A stretch of DNA of 64,000 nucleotides from Acinetobacter sp. WCHA45. Its GTDB lineage: Bacteria; Pseudomonadota; Gammaproteobacteria; Pseudomonadales; Moraxellaceae. Where the stretch lies: positions 1,178,001 to 1,242,000 of the forward strand of contig NZ_CP028561.1 of NCBI RefSeq assembly GCF_002165255.2, given 5' to 3'. Shown one piece after another: positions 18,483 through 27,414 of the stretch. The notes under the pieces are model-generated. The model was not told the DNA's origin, searched no databases, and saw nothing but the letters and a program-made list of their open reading frames with translations. The stretch's first letter is position 1. Each line of letters begins with the position of its first letter. The position numbers were made by a program, and so were the translations under genes.

Positions 18483-19340
18483 ATGTTTATTAAAACGCTT
18501 GCCCCACAAGATCAATTTATTCTGAAACTTGTGCCAATCATGGCGCAGGCAAGTCAAATATTATTGGAAGAATATCAAAATTATTGTGCGGGTGGTGAGT
18601 TTAATATTCAGGAAAAAAGTGATGATTCGCCTGTGACTCAGGCAGATTTAAAAGTAAATCGTTTTTTATTAAAGCAGTTAGCGGAATTTACGCCAGAGTT
18701 ACCAGTGTTGTCAGAGGAGAGTGATTATTCTGCTCGATCTGCTTGGTCACGTTGCTGGATGCTCGATCCTTTAGATGGTACGAAAGAGTTTATTCATGAG
18801 CGTGATGAATTTACGATTAATTTAAGCTTGATCGAGGGTAATGAAACGACTTTTGCGATTATTGCCGTACCCTGTGAACAGGTCATGTATATTGGTTATC
18901 AGTCACACTTACCTTATAAGTATAGTTTTAGCCGTCAAGAATGGTTTCAATATCAGGTCGAAGAACATGATTTGACAACACCACTTCAAATTGGTTTGAG
19001 TCATAACAGTAAAAATCCAAAGTATAAAAATTTTATCGAACCAATTTTGCGAGATCGTGCTGTAGAAAGACGTGAGGCAGGGAGTGCTTATAAATTTTGC
19101 ATGATGTTAGAAGGTGAAATTGATATTTACCCAAGATTTCATCCAACCTCAGAGTGGGATACCAGTTCAGGACAAGCTTTGCTTGAAAGTATCGGTGGTG
19201 GATTGATGACTCTGGGTGGAAAACCATTTCAATATAATCAGCGTGAAACGGTATTGAATGGTGGTTTTATTGCTTTTAGAGATCAATATTGCAAAAAAAT
19301 TGCTTATGAGGCCTTGGCGCATTCAGGCATTTTAGATTGA
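18483..19340 (+). CDS. cysQ: 3'(2'),5'-bisphosphate nucleotidase CysQ
   Basis: Removes the 3'-phosphate from PAP (and PAPS), a by-product of sulfate assimilation and acyl-carrier-protein priming. The 285 residues belong to the inositol-monophosphatase superfamily: metal-binding motifs DDSPVTQAD (~42-50), EE in LSEES, LDPLDGTKEF (~92-101) and EWDTSSGQALL. All metal ligands are present. It is divergent from yrfG and followed by a histidine phosphatase gene 56 bases later. Confidence 0.92.
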   Translation: MFIKTLAPQDQFILKLVPIMAQASQILLEEYQNYCAGGEFNIQEKSDDSPVTQADLKVNRFLLKQLAEFTPELPVLSEESDYSARSAWSRCWMLDPLDGTKEFIHERDEFTINLSLIEGNETTFAIIAVPCEQVMYIGYQSHLPYKYSFSRQEWFQYQVEEHDLTTPLQIGLSHNSKNPKYKNFIEPILRDRAVERREAGSAYKFCMMLEGEIDIYPRFHPTSEWDTSSGQALLESIGGGLMTLGGKPFQYNQRETVLNGGFIAFRDQYCKKIAYEALAHSGILD

Positions 19341-19396
19341 GTCTTGTCGTCTGCATGGTATAGTGAGCTAAATTCTCATCTTTTGTAAATTGTGAT

Positions 19397-20128
19397 ATGG
19401 CTCTGCATTTATTGCCAAAAAGCATGTTTGAAGCAGTTGATCTGCTTCCTGATGCCTCAATTCCTGTAACACTGTTTACTCGCCATTCGTTGCGTGAATT
19501 GGTGAATGGGCAGGGTTTGGCTGGTTATGACTTGCAATTAACGGAACAAGGTCGAGATTTGGCTTATGCATGGGGTCAATATCTTATTAAAAATACGGAT
19601 CGAGCAATTCAACATTGTATCTCTAGTCCGATTCAGCGTTGTGTTGATACGGCTGCATTAATGATTCAAGGTGCAGATGGGATTCATGAGGCAATAAATA
19701 CGCATACGATCGAAATTGTTGAGCAGCGATTGTTAGTAGAACCCGGAAGCTTTGTATTGGATATTCAGCAAGCAGCCCCTTACTTTCGTAAACAAGGTGC
19801 ATTAGGGTTTATTAATAGCTTTGTGAATAATGCTTTGCCTGGTATGAAACATCCAATTACAGGCGTTTTTGATGTTCTGGAGCTGTTATATCATACCCAT
19901 CCAACGCAACATCAGGGTTTAAGCTTGGCTGTTAGCCACGACACCATTATCGCTGCGATCGTTGCAGTGATTTCAGGTCAAACACAAATTGATAAGTCGG
20001 ATTGGCCTGAGATGATGGAGGGCTTATTTGTGTGGTTTGAAGGTGAGGATTTTAGCAGTAGTAAGCTAAAATGGATCTGGCGTGGTCAAAAGCATGAATT
20101 GGTTATTAAAGATTTTCAGAATAAATAA
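19397..20128 (+). CDS. Histidine phosphatase superfamily protein
   Basis: 243 residues with the histidine phosphatase layout: the phosphohistidine motif TRHSLRE (~28-34) replaces the usual RHGE, CISSPIQRCVDTA supplies the second arginine, and AVSHDTIIAAI supplies the second catalytic histidine. It is nearer to acid-phosphatase-like than to phosphoglycerate-mutase-like members. No signal peptide is seen, so it is probably cytoplasmic. It may form an operon with cysQ, but the substrate is unknown. Confidence 0.8.
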   Translation: MALHLLPKSMFEAVDLLPDASIPVTLFTRHSLRELVNGQGLAGYDLQLTEQGRDLAYAWGQYLIKNTDRAIQHCISSPIQRCVDTAALMIQGADGIHEAINTHTIEIVEQRLLVEPGSFVLDIQQAAPYFRKQGALGFINSFVNNALPGMKHPITGVFDVLELLYHTHPTQHQGLSLAVSHDTIIAAIVAVISGQTQIDKSDWPEMMEGLFVWFEGEDFSSSKLKWIWRGQKHELVIKDFQNK

Positions 20129-20206
20129 GATTTTTGAAAAGTATGATTTAATTGTGCAATTTAAAATTAAAAAACTACTAACGTTGCATTACTAAGTTGA
20201 AGATAA

Positions 20207-20234
20207 TAAAAAAGCCCGAAAATCGGGCTTTTTT
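20207..20234. terminator. Bidirectional terminator, histidine phosphatase gene / rpsT
   Basis: AAAGCCCGA and TCGGGCTTT form a 9-bp stem with an AAA loop, flanked by A and T runs. Confidence 0.9.
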
Positions 20235-20246
20235 ACATGCATCAAA

Positions 20247-20513
20247 TTAGTTAGCTAATGCTTTAATTTGAGCGTTTAAGCGGCTCTTGTGACGAGCAGC
20301 TTTATTTTTGTGGATGATGCCTTTATCAGCCATACGGTCGATTACAGGTACAGCTGTTTTATAAGCTTCTGAAGCAACAGCATAGTCACCAGCAGCGATC
20401 GCATTTACAGTACGTTTGATGTAAGTACGAACCATAGAACGCAAGCTTGCGTTGTGTTTACGTGCTTTAACGTTTTGACGAGCACGTTTTTTAGCTTGAG
20501 CAGAGTTTGCCAC
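20247..20513 (-). CDS. rpsT: 30S ribosomal protein S20
   Basis: Primary 16S-binding ribosomal protein, 88 residues, rich in lysine, arginine and alanine ([13 protein letters not shown]). The start is GTG, with AAGGAG seven bases upstream. A non-ATG start is also usual for rpsT in other gamma-proteobacteria, where it contributes to autogenous control. Monocistronic, with its own promoter and terminator. Confidence 0.97.
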   Translation of the reverse strand: MANSAQAKKRARQNVKARKHNASLRSMVRTYIKRTVNAIAAGDYAVASEAYKTAVPVIDRMADKGIIHKNKAARHKSRLNAQIKALAN

Positions 20514-20606
20514 TCGTGCACTCCTTGAAAATAAGTTGGTCTGGGCGGGCTGAAGTTAAAACCAAAAAATATTGGCAACATTCACCAGCCCGTAAACAAG
20601 TGCCAT

Positions 20607-20635
20607 ATTTTGAGGAAACTAAGCCCCGAAGTCAA
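20607..20635 (-). promoter_or_regulatory. Promoter of rpsT
   Basis: On the minus strand TTGACT and CAAAAT are separated by 17 bases, about 95 bases upstream of the rpsT GTG. The GC-rich spacer contains GGGGC. Confidence 0.5.
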
Positions 20636-20725
20636 GCCTTGTGATACTTTTAAGTACATTTAACAGGTGATAATCTTGCAAGAAAACGTTACATTAGGCT
20701 TAGTTATGAGTCGGAATAAATAAAA

Positions 20726-21391
20726 ATGAGAATAGGTGATAAAAAGGCAATTGTTATTGGTGCTACAGGGCTAGTGGGTGAAGCGCTAGTGGCTGAATTG
20801 GAACAGTCAAATGATTTTAGTTCTGTGACTGTTGTAGTAAGGAAAAATTCAGATAAATTAAAATCTTATAGCAAAGTAAATCAGCTTATTCTAGAAGATT
20901 TTTTGCTTTTGAATGATGAAGATGTAAGTACTTATACCCATGCATTTAGTTGCTTAGGTAGCACGATTAAACAAGCTGGATCGAAACAAGCATTTTACGC
21001 AATTGACTATGAAATTAACGCTCATTTTGCTGATTTAATCCAAGATAAAAATATTCATTTATTGGTGGTCAGTGCTTTAGGAGCGAATGCTAATTCACCA
21101 GTTTTCTATAATAAAGTTAAAGGTGAGTTGGAAAACTACTTAAAAAGCTTGTCGATATATAAGCTCTCAATTTTTCAACCTTCACTCTTAATTGGTAAGC
21201 GTAGTGAAGTACGGGTTTTAGAAGATATGGCACAAACGCTATTTAAATTGGTTGAAAAAACTTGGACCAAGCCGTTTAAATATAAGCCTGTAACCGCAGA
21301 ACAATTGGCGCATACTATGGTGATTGCGGCTCAAACACAAACAGCAGCATTTAAACTATATGATAATTTAGCGATTCAGCAGACACAATAA
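20726..21391 (+). CDS. NAD(P)-binding Rossmann-fold oxidoreductase (HTATIP2/TIP30-like)
   Basis: 221 residues of the atypical short-chain reductase type. The N-terminal nucleotide-binding motif is IGATGLVGEALV (~12-23), and SALGANANSPVFYNKVKGELE (~117-137) corresponds to the active-site Tyr/Lys region (Y129, K132). FQPSLLIGKRSE is the usual following strand of this family. It precedes rraA by 12 bases and likely shares its transcript. Substrate unknown. Confidence 0.8.
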   Translation: MRIGDKKAIVIGATGLVGEALVAELEQSNDFSSVTVVVRKNSDKLKSYSKVNQLILEDFLLLNDEDVSTYTHAFSCLGSTIKQAGSKQAFYAIDYEINAHFADLIQDKNIHLLVVSALGANANSPVFYNKVKGELENYLKSLSIYKLSIFQPSLLIGKRSEVRVLEDMAQTLFKLVEKTWTKPFKYKPVTAEQLAHTMVIAAQTQTAAFKLYDNLAIQQTQ

Positions 21392-21403
21392 AGGAGAACT
21401 TTT

Positions 21404-21916
21404 GTGACAACAGTATCTTTCGTTACCTGTGACCTATTAGATGATAATCCAGATAAAGAGTTGCAAGTTGTAACACCTTGCATGGATGGTAAATTTTTTA
21501 AGAGCTACGGCGCACGTAAAACGTTTGGTGGTCAGATCGTTACCGTTAAATGTTATGAAGATAACTCTCGTGTTAAAGAACTTTTAGCGACCGATGGTAC
21601 GGGTAAAGTCTTGGTTGTTGATGGTGGTGCATCAATGCGTTGTGCTTTGATGGGGGACTTAATTGCTGATTCGGCTGTAAAAAACCATTGGAATGGGGTG
21701 GTAATTTATGGTTGTGTACGTGATGTCGATGCAATTGCGGAATTAGACTTGGGTGTGCATGCATTGGCTGCAATACCGCAAAAAAGTAATCGTAAAGGCA
21801 TAGGTGAAGTAGACATCACATTGTATTTTGGTGGTGTGACCATTAATTCTGGCGATTATATCTATGCAGATAATAACGGAATTGTGATTGCCAAAGAAAA
21901 ACTAGTCGACTGCTAA
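21404..21916 (+). CDS. rraA: Ribonuclease E activity regulator RraA
   Basis: RraA binds RNase E and inhibits its cleavage of mRNA. The 170 residues show the family core GGASMRCALMGDLIA and VIYGCVRDVDAIAELDLGVHAL; length is slightly above the usual 160. The start is GTG, with AAGGAG seven bases upstream. Some relatives of this fold are aldolases; distinguishing residues cannot be judged here. It is flanked closely by a reductase gene and a GST-like gene. Confidence 0.9.
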   Translation: MTTVSFVTCDLLDDNPDKELQVVTPCMDGKFFKSYGARKTFGGQIVTVKCYEDNSRVKELLATDGTGKVLVVDGGASMRCALMGDLIADSAVKNHWNGVVIYGCVRDVDAIAELDLGVHALAAIPQKSNRKGIGEVDITLYFGGVTINSGDYIYADNNGIVIAKEKLVDC

Positions 21917-21928
21917 AAGGATAACAGT

Positions 21929-22717
21929 ATGCTTAAAATGGTGAGCCATCAGTTTAAAGTTTTACAATCAGTAGCTGCAACACTTATCGAAGGTGGGCGT
22001 GGTGTGTCAGGAACACCATTTCCGAATCAGCCTGAAAAACCAATCAAGCTATATGAATTTGAAGGTTCACCATTTTGCCGACGTGTTCGTGAAGTTATTA
22101 CGCTTCTGAATTTGGATGTTGAAATCTATCCATGTCCGAAAGGTGGTGAAAAATACCGTCAAATCGTAAAGCAAAAAGGTGGGAAAAAGCAGTTTCCATT
22201 TTTAATTGATGAAAATACAGGTGATCAGTTATACGAATCACAAGACATTATTCATCATTTATTTAAGCATTATGGAAAAACGGGACAAACTCCAAAAAAA
22301 TATAGTCATTATCCTAAATTACCGTATGTTTCGACTTTGGCTACTGTTGCAAATGCAGCTCGTGGTGTTTGGATCAGTAAGAAAATTATTAATCGCCCAG
22401 CGCCAACGGAACTTTTAGAGTTATGGAGTTTTGAGGCTAGTCCGTATACGCGTTTAGTACGTGAAGTATTATGTGAATTGGAATTACCTTATGTGTTGCA
22501 CAACGTACCGAAAGAGCGTTGGCAAGATATGGGTCCTGCGATTTTGCGTTTAAAACCAGGGAAATATATTCCACTACCAAATGGTAAGCGTGAAAAGACT
22601 GTTGAAATCATGGGGCGTGATATTCAGGTTCCATATTTGGTTGATCCGAACACGGGTGTGAAAATGTTTGAGTCAGCTAAAATTGTTGAGTATCTAAAGA
22701 AACAGTACGGACAATAA
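21929..22717 (+). CDS. Tandem glutathione S-transferase N-terminal (thioredoxin-fold) protein
   Basis: 262 residues containing two GST N-terminal domains in a row and no GST helical C-terminal domain. Copy 1 (~43-116) has EGSPFCRRVREVITLLNLD; copy 2 (~158-260) has EASPYTRLVREVLCELELP. Each ends in the glutathione-binding pattern Y/FESxxI (LYESQDII, MFESAKIV). Copy 1 keeps a cysteine in the active turn; copy 2 has threonine. It follows rraA by 12 bases and ends at a strong terminator. Substrate unknown. Confidence 0.85.
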   Translation: MLKMVSHQFKVLQSVAATLIEGGRGVSGTPFPNQPEKPIKLYEFEGSPFCRRVREVITLLNLDVEIYPCPKGGEKYRQIVKQKGGKKQFPFLIDENTGDQLYESQDIIHHLFKHYGKTGQTPKKYSHYPKLPYVSTLATVANAARGVWISKKIINRPAPTELLELWSFEASPYTRLVREVLCELELPYVLHNVPKERWQDMGPAILRLKPGKYIPLPNGKREKTVEIMGRDIQVPYLVDPNTGVKMFESAKIVEYLKKQYGQ

Positions 22718-22723
22718 ATATTG

Positions 22724-22753
22724 AAAAAGCACCTTCAAGAAGGTGCTTTTTTT
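22724..22753 (+). terminator. Terminator after the tandem-GST gene
   Basis: AAAGCACCTT and AAGGTGCTTT form a 10-bp stem with a CAAG loop, followed by a T run. Confidence 0.9.
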
Positions 22754-22836
22754 ATCATTTGGTTGTTTTTGGTTGTTGCACTCATGATTGTTTTGCAGGT
22801 TAAATACTTTAGTTAATATTGTGATGTGATCAACTA

Positions 22837-23190
22837 ATGTTCAGTCAGTTATCTAGTTTATTCAAAAGCTCAAAAGAGACACTAGAACAATTGTTTTTGA
22901 AAGAGCATGCTTTAGCCTTTGATAAGGAGCATGGTGCTATATTGAAGGGTATAAAACTGAATGAATTGGGTTTTCGTCTGGAGTATTTTTCAAATCGAAA
23001 ATTAGATCACTTTGATGATTTGGCAAAGTTGTTTGAAATCAGTCCACAGATAAATGAAAAAATTGATTTAGAAATTTATTCGCAACGTTTTGTAGGACGC
23101 TTGGGGAATACAGAAGAAAATCTCAAAGAGTTCAAAGAAATGATCAAAATTTTGAATGATTATTATGTGAAATTTCAAAGACCAAGATAA
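22837..23190 (+). CDS. Hypothetical 117-aa protein
   Basis: A small, charged, mostly helical protein that I do not recognise. The N terminus MFSQLSSLFKSSKETLEQLF is amphipathic but not a signal peptide. No cysteines or membrane segment are present. It is monocistronic, between two terminators. Coding is supported by base use like its neighbours and a sensible stop before a terminator, but no strong ribosome-binding site is visible. Confidence 0.6.
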   Translation: MFSQLSSLFKSSKETLEQLFLKEHALAFDKEHGAILKGIKLNELGFRLEYFSNRKLDHFDDLAKLFEISPQINEKIDLEIYSQRFVGRLGNTEENLKEFKEMIKILNDYYVKFQRPR

Positions 23191-23220
23191 GCCAATATGT
23201 CCTTATGAATAGTAGTATAA

Positions 23221-23250
23221 AAAAAGCTGAATCATTTGATTCAGCTTTTT
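23221..23250. terminator. Bidirectional terminator, 117-aa gene / thiolase
   Basis: A long perfect stem (AAAAAGCTGAATCA with TGATTCAGCTTTTT) around TT; the A and T ends let it act on both converging genes. Confidence 0.9.
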
Positions 23251-23267
23251 ATTATGCAAGCTAACGA

Positions 23268-24794
23268 TTATTTTTCAATAATTGCTGTTACACCTTGACC
23301 GCCAGCAGCACAGATCGAAACTAAGATACGACCTGAACCTTTTTGGTTTAAGATTTTCGCAGCAGTCGCGATGATACGACCACCAGTTGCAGCGAATGGG
23401 TGACCCGCAGCTAAAGAAGAACCTTTAACGTTTAATTTGCTACGATCAATTGAACCTAAAGGTGCATCTAAGCCTAAGCGCTCTTTACAGAACTTCTCAT
23501 CTTCCCAAGCTTTCAAAGTAGAAAGTACTTGTGATGCAAACGCTTCGTGGATTTCGTAGTAGTCGAAATCTTGAAGTTTAAGACCAGCACGCTCAAGCAT
23601 ACGTGGAACTGCATAAGCAGGAGCCATCAATAAGCCTTCTTTTTTACCCACGAAATCAACCGCAGCAGTTTCAGTGAACGTCAAGTAAGCAAGAACTTCG
23701 TGACCATTTGCTTTAGCCCACTCTTCAGAAGCTAAAAGTACGCATGAAGCACCGTCAGTAAGTGGAGTAGAGTTACCCGCTGTCATTGTTGCAGCTTCGC
23801 CTTTACCAAATACTGGTTTTAATTTTGCTAATTTCTCAGCAGTTGAGTCAGCACGTAAGTTGTTGTCACGGCTTAAACCTAAGAACGGTGTGATTAAGTC
23901 ATCGAAGAAACCTTCTTCGTATGCTTTTGCCATTTTTTGATGAGAAGAAGCTGCTAAAGCATCTTGATCTTCACGGCTAATGCCCCACTCAAGAGCAGTA
24001 ATTGCCTGATGGTCACCCATTGAAAGACCTGTACGTGGCTCACCATTTTTCGGTGCATCCATCAAATCTTTAACATTGATTTTTTTCAATGCTTTAAGGC
24101 GATCTTTACCTGTTTTAGCGATGTTCAGCTCAAGCAAAGCTTTACGTAAACCGTCACCCAATGCAATCGGTGCATCAGATGTGGTATCAACACCACCTGC
24201 AATACCCACTTCGATTTGACCCAAAGCAATTTTGTTTGCAACAAGGAAAGCTGCCTGTAAGCCAGTACCACATGCCTGTTGAATGTCATAAGCTGGAGTT
24301 TCTGGTGCAAGCTGAGTATTTAAAACACACTCACGAGTCATGTTGAAGTCACGGCTGTGTTTTAATACCGCACCTGCAACCACTTCACCTAAACGTTGGC
24401 CTTGTAGGTTAAAACGCTCAACTAAGCCGTTTAATGCTGCGGTGAACATATCCATGTTTGAGGCAGTGAAATATGCGCCGTTTGAACGAGCGAATGGAAT
24501 ACGGTTACCGCCAATAATGGCAACACGGCGAACAGTGTTTTGGCTCATGGTTTTATCCTGTTGAACAGAAGGTTTGGTTGTTTTAGCTGTTGCTGCTTTT
24601 GTAGATGTAGAAGAAGCAGTGCTTTTTGTACTACGACTGGTAGAACGAGGACGAGTCGTTTTAGTTGTCGTACTTGCTGCTTTAGGAGTTGCGTCAGCAC
24701 TTTTACTTGGAGTAGAAGTTGCTTTTGATGTATTTGACACAGTCTCTTGAGCAGAATTCTCGACTGCTGGATTTTCTTGAGTTGTTTTGCTCAT
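23268..24794 (-). CDS. Acetyl-CoA C-acyltransferase (thiolase) with N-terminal low-complexity extension
   Basis: Thiolase that makes or breaks 3-ketoacyl-CoA, FadI-like in length after the leader. The nucleophile is C175 in QQACGTG, and the other active-site elements EIHEAFA, GHPFAATGGR and CAAGGQG are all present. Residues 1-82 are unusual: almost only Ser, Thr, Lys, Ala and Pro, and not part of the fold. M83 (24548) is itself preceded by AGGAT seven bases upstream and begins the normal thiolase (MSQNTVRR). Both a long and a short form are therefore possible. It is divergent from a FabG-type reductase, suggesting one lipid pathway. Confidence 0.9.
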   Translation of the reverse strand: MSKTTQENPAVENSAQETVSNTSKATSTPSKSADATPKAASTTTKTTRPRSTSRSTKSTASSTSTKAATAKTTKPSVQQDKTMSQNTVRRVAIIGGNRIPFARSNGAYFTASNMDMFTAALNGLVERFNLQGQRLGEVVAGAVLKHSRDFNMTRECVLNTQLAPETPAYDIQQACGTGLQAAFLVANKIALGQIEVGIAGGVDTTSDAPIALGDGLRKALLELNIAKTGKDRLKALKKINVKDLMDAPKNGEPRTGLSMGDHQAITALEWGISREDQDALAASSHQKMAKAYEEGFFDDLITPFLGLSRDNNLRADSTAEKLAKLKPVFGKGEAATMTAGNSTPLTDGASCVLLASEEWAKANGHEVLAYLTFTETAAVDFVGKKEGLLMAPAYAVPRMLERAGLKLQDFDYYEIHEAFASQVLSTLKAWEDEKFCKERLGLDAPLGSIDRSKLNVKGSSLAAGHPFAATGGRIIATAAKILNQKGSGRILVSICAAGGQGVTAIIEK

Positions 24795-25018
24795 AAGGCT
24801 TTTCCAAGCATAATTGCGATATTCTTACTATAACCATAGCATATTTCCAGTACTGCTGTATTGACTAGAATGACGCTTTAGACCACATTCAGGTCAAGAC
24901 ATCCAGACATGAAGTCAAGTATGATTTATTGTGAGTCAATCAAACATTGGTTTCATGTTATTTTGCTGACATGGTTTAGATGTTTGTAAAAAATTCATTT
25001 GTATGAGAGATAATAATC

Positions 25019-26410
25019 ATGACCGATCAATACCAAGCATTTACACAATCACCTTTGGGTAAATTTGTTGTAAAAAATTTAGGTTTACCATCACCAGTTA
25101 GCTTAGATCGTTTTGAAAGTGCCCAACCTGTTGTAAATGGTGCCGTATTGCTTGGCGCAGCACCTTCAAGCACAATTTCTGCTGCGATTGCTCAAGTTCT
25201 TAGCAATATCCATGCAGATAGCTACGTAGGCAATAATGTTGAATTACAACAAACTGCTGCAAAAGTAGGTTTAAACCTTCGCCCTTTAAATGCAGATGAT
25301 AAAGAATCTAAGTTTAAAGCGGTCGTATTTGATGCTTCAGGTATTCAAGATTCTGAACAGTTAAAAGCGTTGTATAACTTCTTTAATCCAATCGCACGTC
25401 AAATCTCAAGTTCTGGTCGTGTAATTGTAATTGGTACAACACCTGAAACAGCTAAAACCGTAAAACAAGCGATTGCTCAACGTGCGCTTGAAGGTTTTGT
25501 GAAGTCTGTTGGTAAAGAATTCAAAAAGGGTATCACTGCTCAAGTGGTTTATGTAGATCAAGGTGCTGAAGCAAACTTAGAGTCTACTTTACGTTTCTTA
25601 ATTTCACCACGTTCTGCTTATGTATCTGGTCAAGTGATCCGTATTTCTAAAGCAGAAACAGTGAAATTAGATTGGGCTAAGCCACTTGCGGGTAAAACCG
25701 CACTCGTAACAGGTGCAAGCCGTGGTATCGGTGAAGCAATTGCACAAGTATTGGCACGTGATGGCGCACATGTGATTTGCTTAGATGTTCCTCAACAACA
25801 AGCTGATCTTGAGCGTGTTGCGGGTTCAATTGGCGGTTCAGTATTGGCAATCGATATTACTGCTGCTGACGCTGGCGAGAAAATCAAAACTGCTGCGGCT
25901 AAACAAGGCGGTTTGGATGTCATCGTTCACAATGCAGGTATTACTCGTGACAAAACTTTGGCAAACATGAAGCCAGAGCTTTGGGATCTAGTCATCAACA
26001 TTAACTTGTCTGCAATTGAACGTGTTAATGATTACTTACTTTCTAATGATGGTTTAAATGCAAATGGTCGTATCGTTTGTGTATCATCGATCAGTGGTAT
26101 CGCGGGTAACTTGGGTCAAACCAACTATGCAGTGTCTAAAGCAGGCGTAATTGGTTTGGTTAAATTTACTGCACCAACATTGAAGAATGGTATTACGATC
26201 AACGCGGTTGCACCAGGCTTCATTGAAACTCAAATGACTGCTGCGATTCCATTTGCGATTCGTGAAGCTGGTCGCCGTATGAACTCAATGAACCAGGGTG
26301 GTTTACCTGTAGATGTTGCTGAAGCAATTGCTTGGTATGCTTCTACTGGTTCAACAGGTGTGACAGGCAACGTTGTTCGCGTATGCGGTCAAAGCTTGTT
26401 GGGCGCTTAA
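25019..26410 (+). CDS. fabG: High-molecular-weight 3-oxoacyl-ACP reductase (FabG4 type)
   Basis: NAD(P)H-dependent reductase of 3-ketoacyl thioesters. The 463 residues have two parts: an N-terminal flavodoxin-like, degenerate Rossmann domain (~1-210) and a C-terminal classical short-chain dehydrogenase (~215-460). The latter has TGASRGIGEAIA, the NAG motif HNAGITRD, catalytic serine in VSSISG and the YAVSK motif. This is the layout of FabG4. With the thiolase (divergent) and the MaoC-like dehydratase (68 bases downstream) it covers three steps of fatty-acyl or hydroxyalkanoate metabolism. Confidence 0.92.
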   Translation: MTDQYQAFTQSPLGKFVVKNLGLPSPVSLDRFESAQPVVNGAVLLGAAPSSTISAAIAQVLSNIHADSYVGNNVELQQTAAKVGLNLRPLNADDKESKFKAVVFDASGIQDSEQLKALYNFFNPIARQISSSGRVIVIGTTPETAKTVKQAIAQRALEGFVKSVGKEFKKGITAQVVYVDQGAEANLESTLRFLISPRSAYVSGQVIRISKAETVKLDWAKPLAGKTALVTGASRGIGEAIAQVLARDGAHVICLDVPQQQADLERVAGSIGGSVLAIDITAADAGEKIKTAAAKQGGLDVIVHNAGITRDKTLANMKPELWDLVININLSAIERVNDYLLSNDGLNANGRIVCVSSISGIAGNLGQTNYAVSKAGVIGLVKFTAPTLKNGITINAVAPGFIETQMTAAIPFAIREAGRRMNSMNQGGLPVDVAEAIAWYASTGSTGVTGNVVRVCGQSLLGA

Positions 26411-26477
26411 GCGTTAAAAGTTTTGAAGAGGGGGTGCTTGTGCATCCCTTTTTTATAAAAATATAGAAAGGTTCATT

Positions 26478-27332
26478 ATGAATACACGCCATTTTAGTCA
26501 ATTACCAAAGCCTTACTTAGCTTATCCAAAAGTTATTCAAGGTTTAATTTTTAAAAAGCCAAAAGGCGAAAAAGTATTACCACAAGTGGAATATGTGGTA
26601 GATACGCTTAACATTGATTCAAAACATTTAGAAAGCTATAACGAAATTTGTGGTTTTAAAAATGATGGTTTTGTACCAGCAATTTATCTAGCAGTACTGT
26701 CGCAAAGTCTGCAAATGCACATGATGACAAGTGAAGCATTTCCATTTGCGATTTTAGGATTGGTGCATATTCGTAACCAAATCAAGCAAACACGTAAAAT
26801 CGCTGTAAATGAACAAATTACGTTGTCATGTAAATTTGGCGAACTTCAGCCACATGATAAAGGCTTACAATTCGATTTCATTACAACTGCCAAAGTGGGC
26901 GGTGAAGTGGTGATGGAAAGTTTGACGACTTATTTATCACGTCAAAAAACTGAGAAAAAAGCTTCTGAAAAATCGAAAGAATCTAAAGAGCCTGCATATC
27001 AGCCAAAAGCTGAATGGAATATTTCTGAGAATACTGGTCGCCGCTATGCATTGATTTCAGGTGATTTTAACTTGATTCATATTCATGCAGTCACAGCTAA
27101 AGCATTTGGTTTTAAACAAGCGATTGCTCATGGCATGTGGAGTAAGGCAAAAGCTTTGGCGAGTATTGAGTTAGCCGCTGCTTATGAAGCAGATGTTTGG
27201 TTTAAATTGCCGATGTATTTACCATCAACTGTTGAGTTTTTAACAGCTGCCGAATCAAAACAAACTGACTTCTTGATTCGTAACGTTAAATCTAAAAAGC
27301 CACATGTTGCGGGAACAGTGAAAGCACTTTAA
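26478..27332 (+). CDS. MaoC-like (R)-specific hydratase/dehydratase
   Basis: 284 residues with a double hot-dog layout. The C-terminal half has SGDFNLIHIHAVTAKAFGF (~193-211) and AIAHGMWSKAKALA, the hydratase-2 motif in which aspartate and histidine are catalytic. The N-terminal half is a degenerate second hot dog. A Lys/Ser/Glu-rich linker joins them (~156-172). It should interconvert enoyl and 3-hydroxyacyl thioesters, matching the reductase just upstream. AGAAAGG precedes the ATG. Confidence 0.88.
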   Translation: MNTRHFSQLPKPYLAYPKVIQGLIFKKPKGEKVLPQVEYVVDTLNIDSKHLESYNEICGFKNDGFVPAIYLAVLSQSLQMHMMTSEAFPFAILGLVHIRNQIKQTRKIAVNEQITLSCKFGELQPHDKGLQFDFITTAKVGGEVVMESLTTYLSRQKTEKKASEKSKESKEPAYQPKAEWNISENTGRRYALISGDFNLIHIHAVTAKAFGFKQAIAHGMWSKAKALASIELAAAYEADVWFKLPMYLPSTVEFLTAAESKQTDFLIRNVKSKKPHVAGTVKAL

Positions 27333-27414
27333 TACTGAATAGTATTGTTGAGTCAGCCCTTTTGTTCGCAAGAGGGTTGTTCTAAAAAATATAAATGTCA
27401 TAAGGACATGTGCA

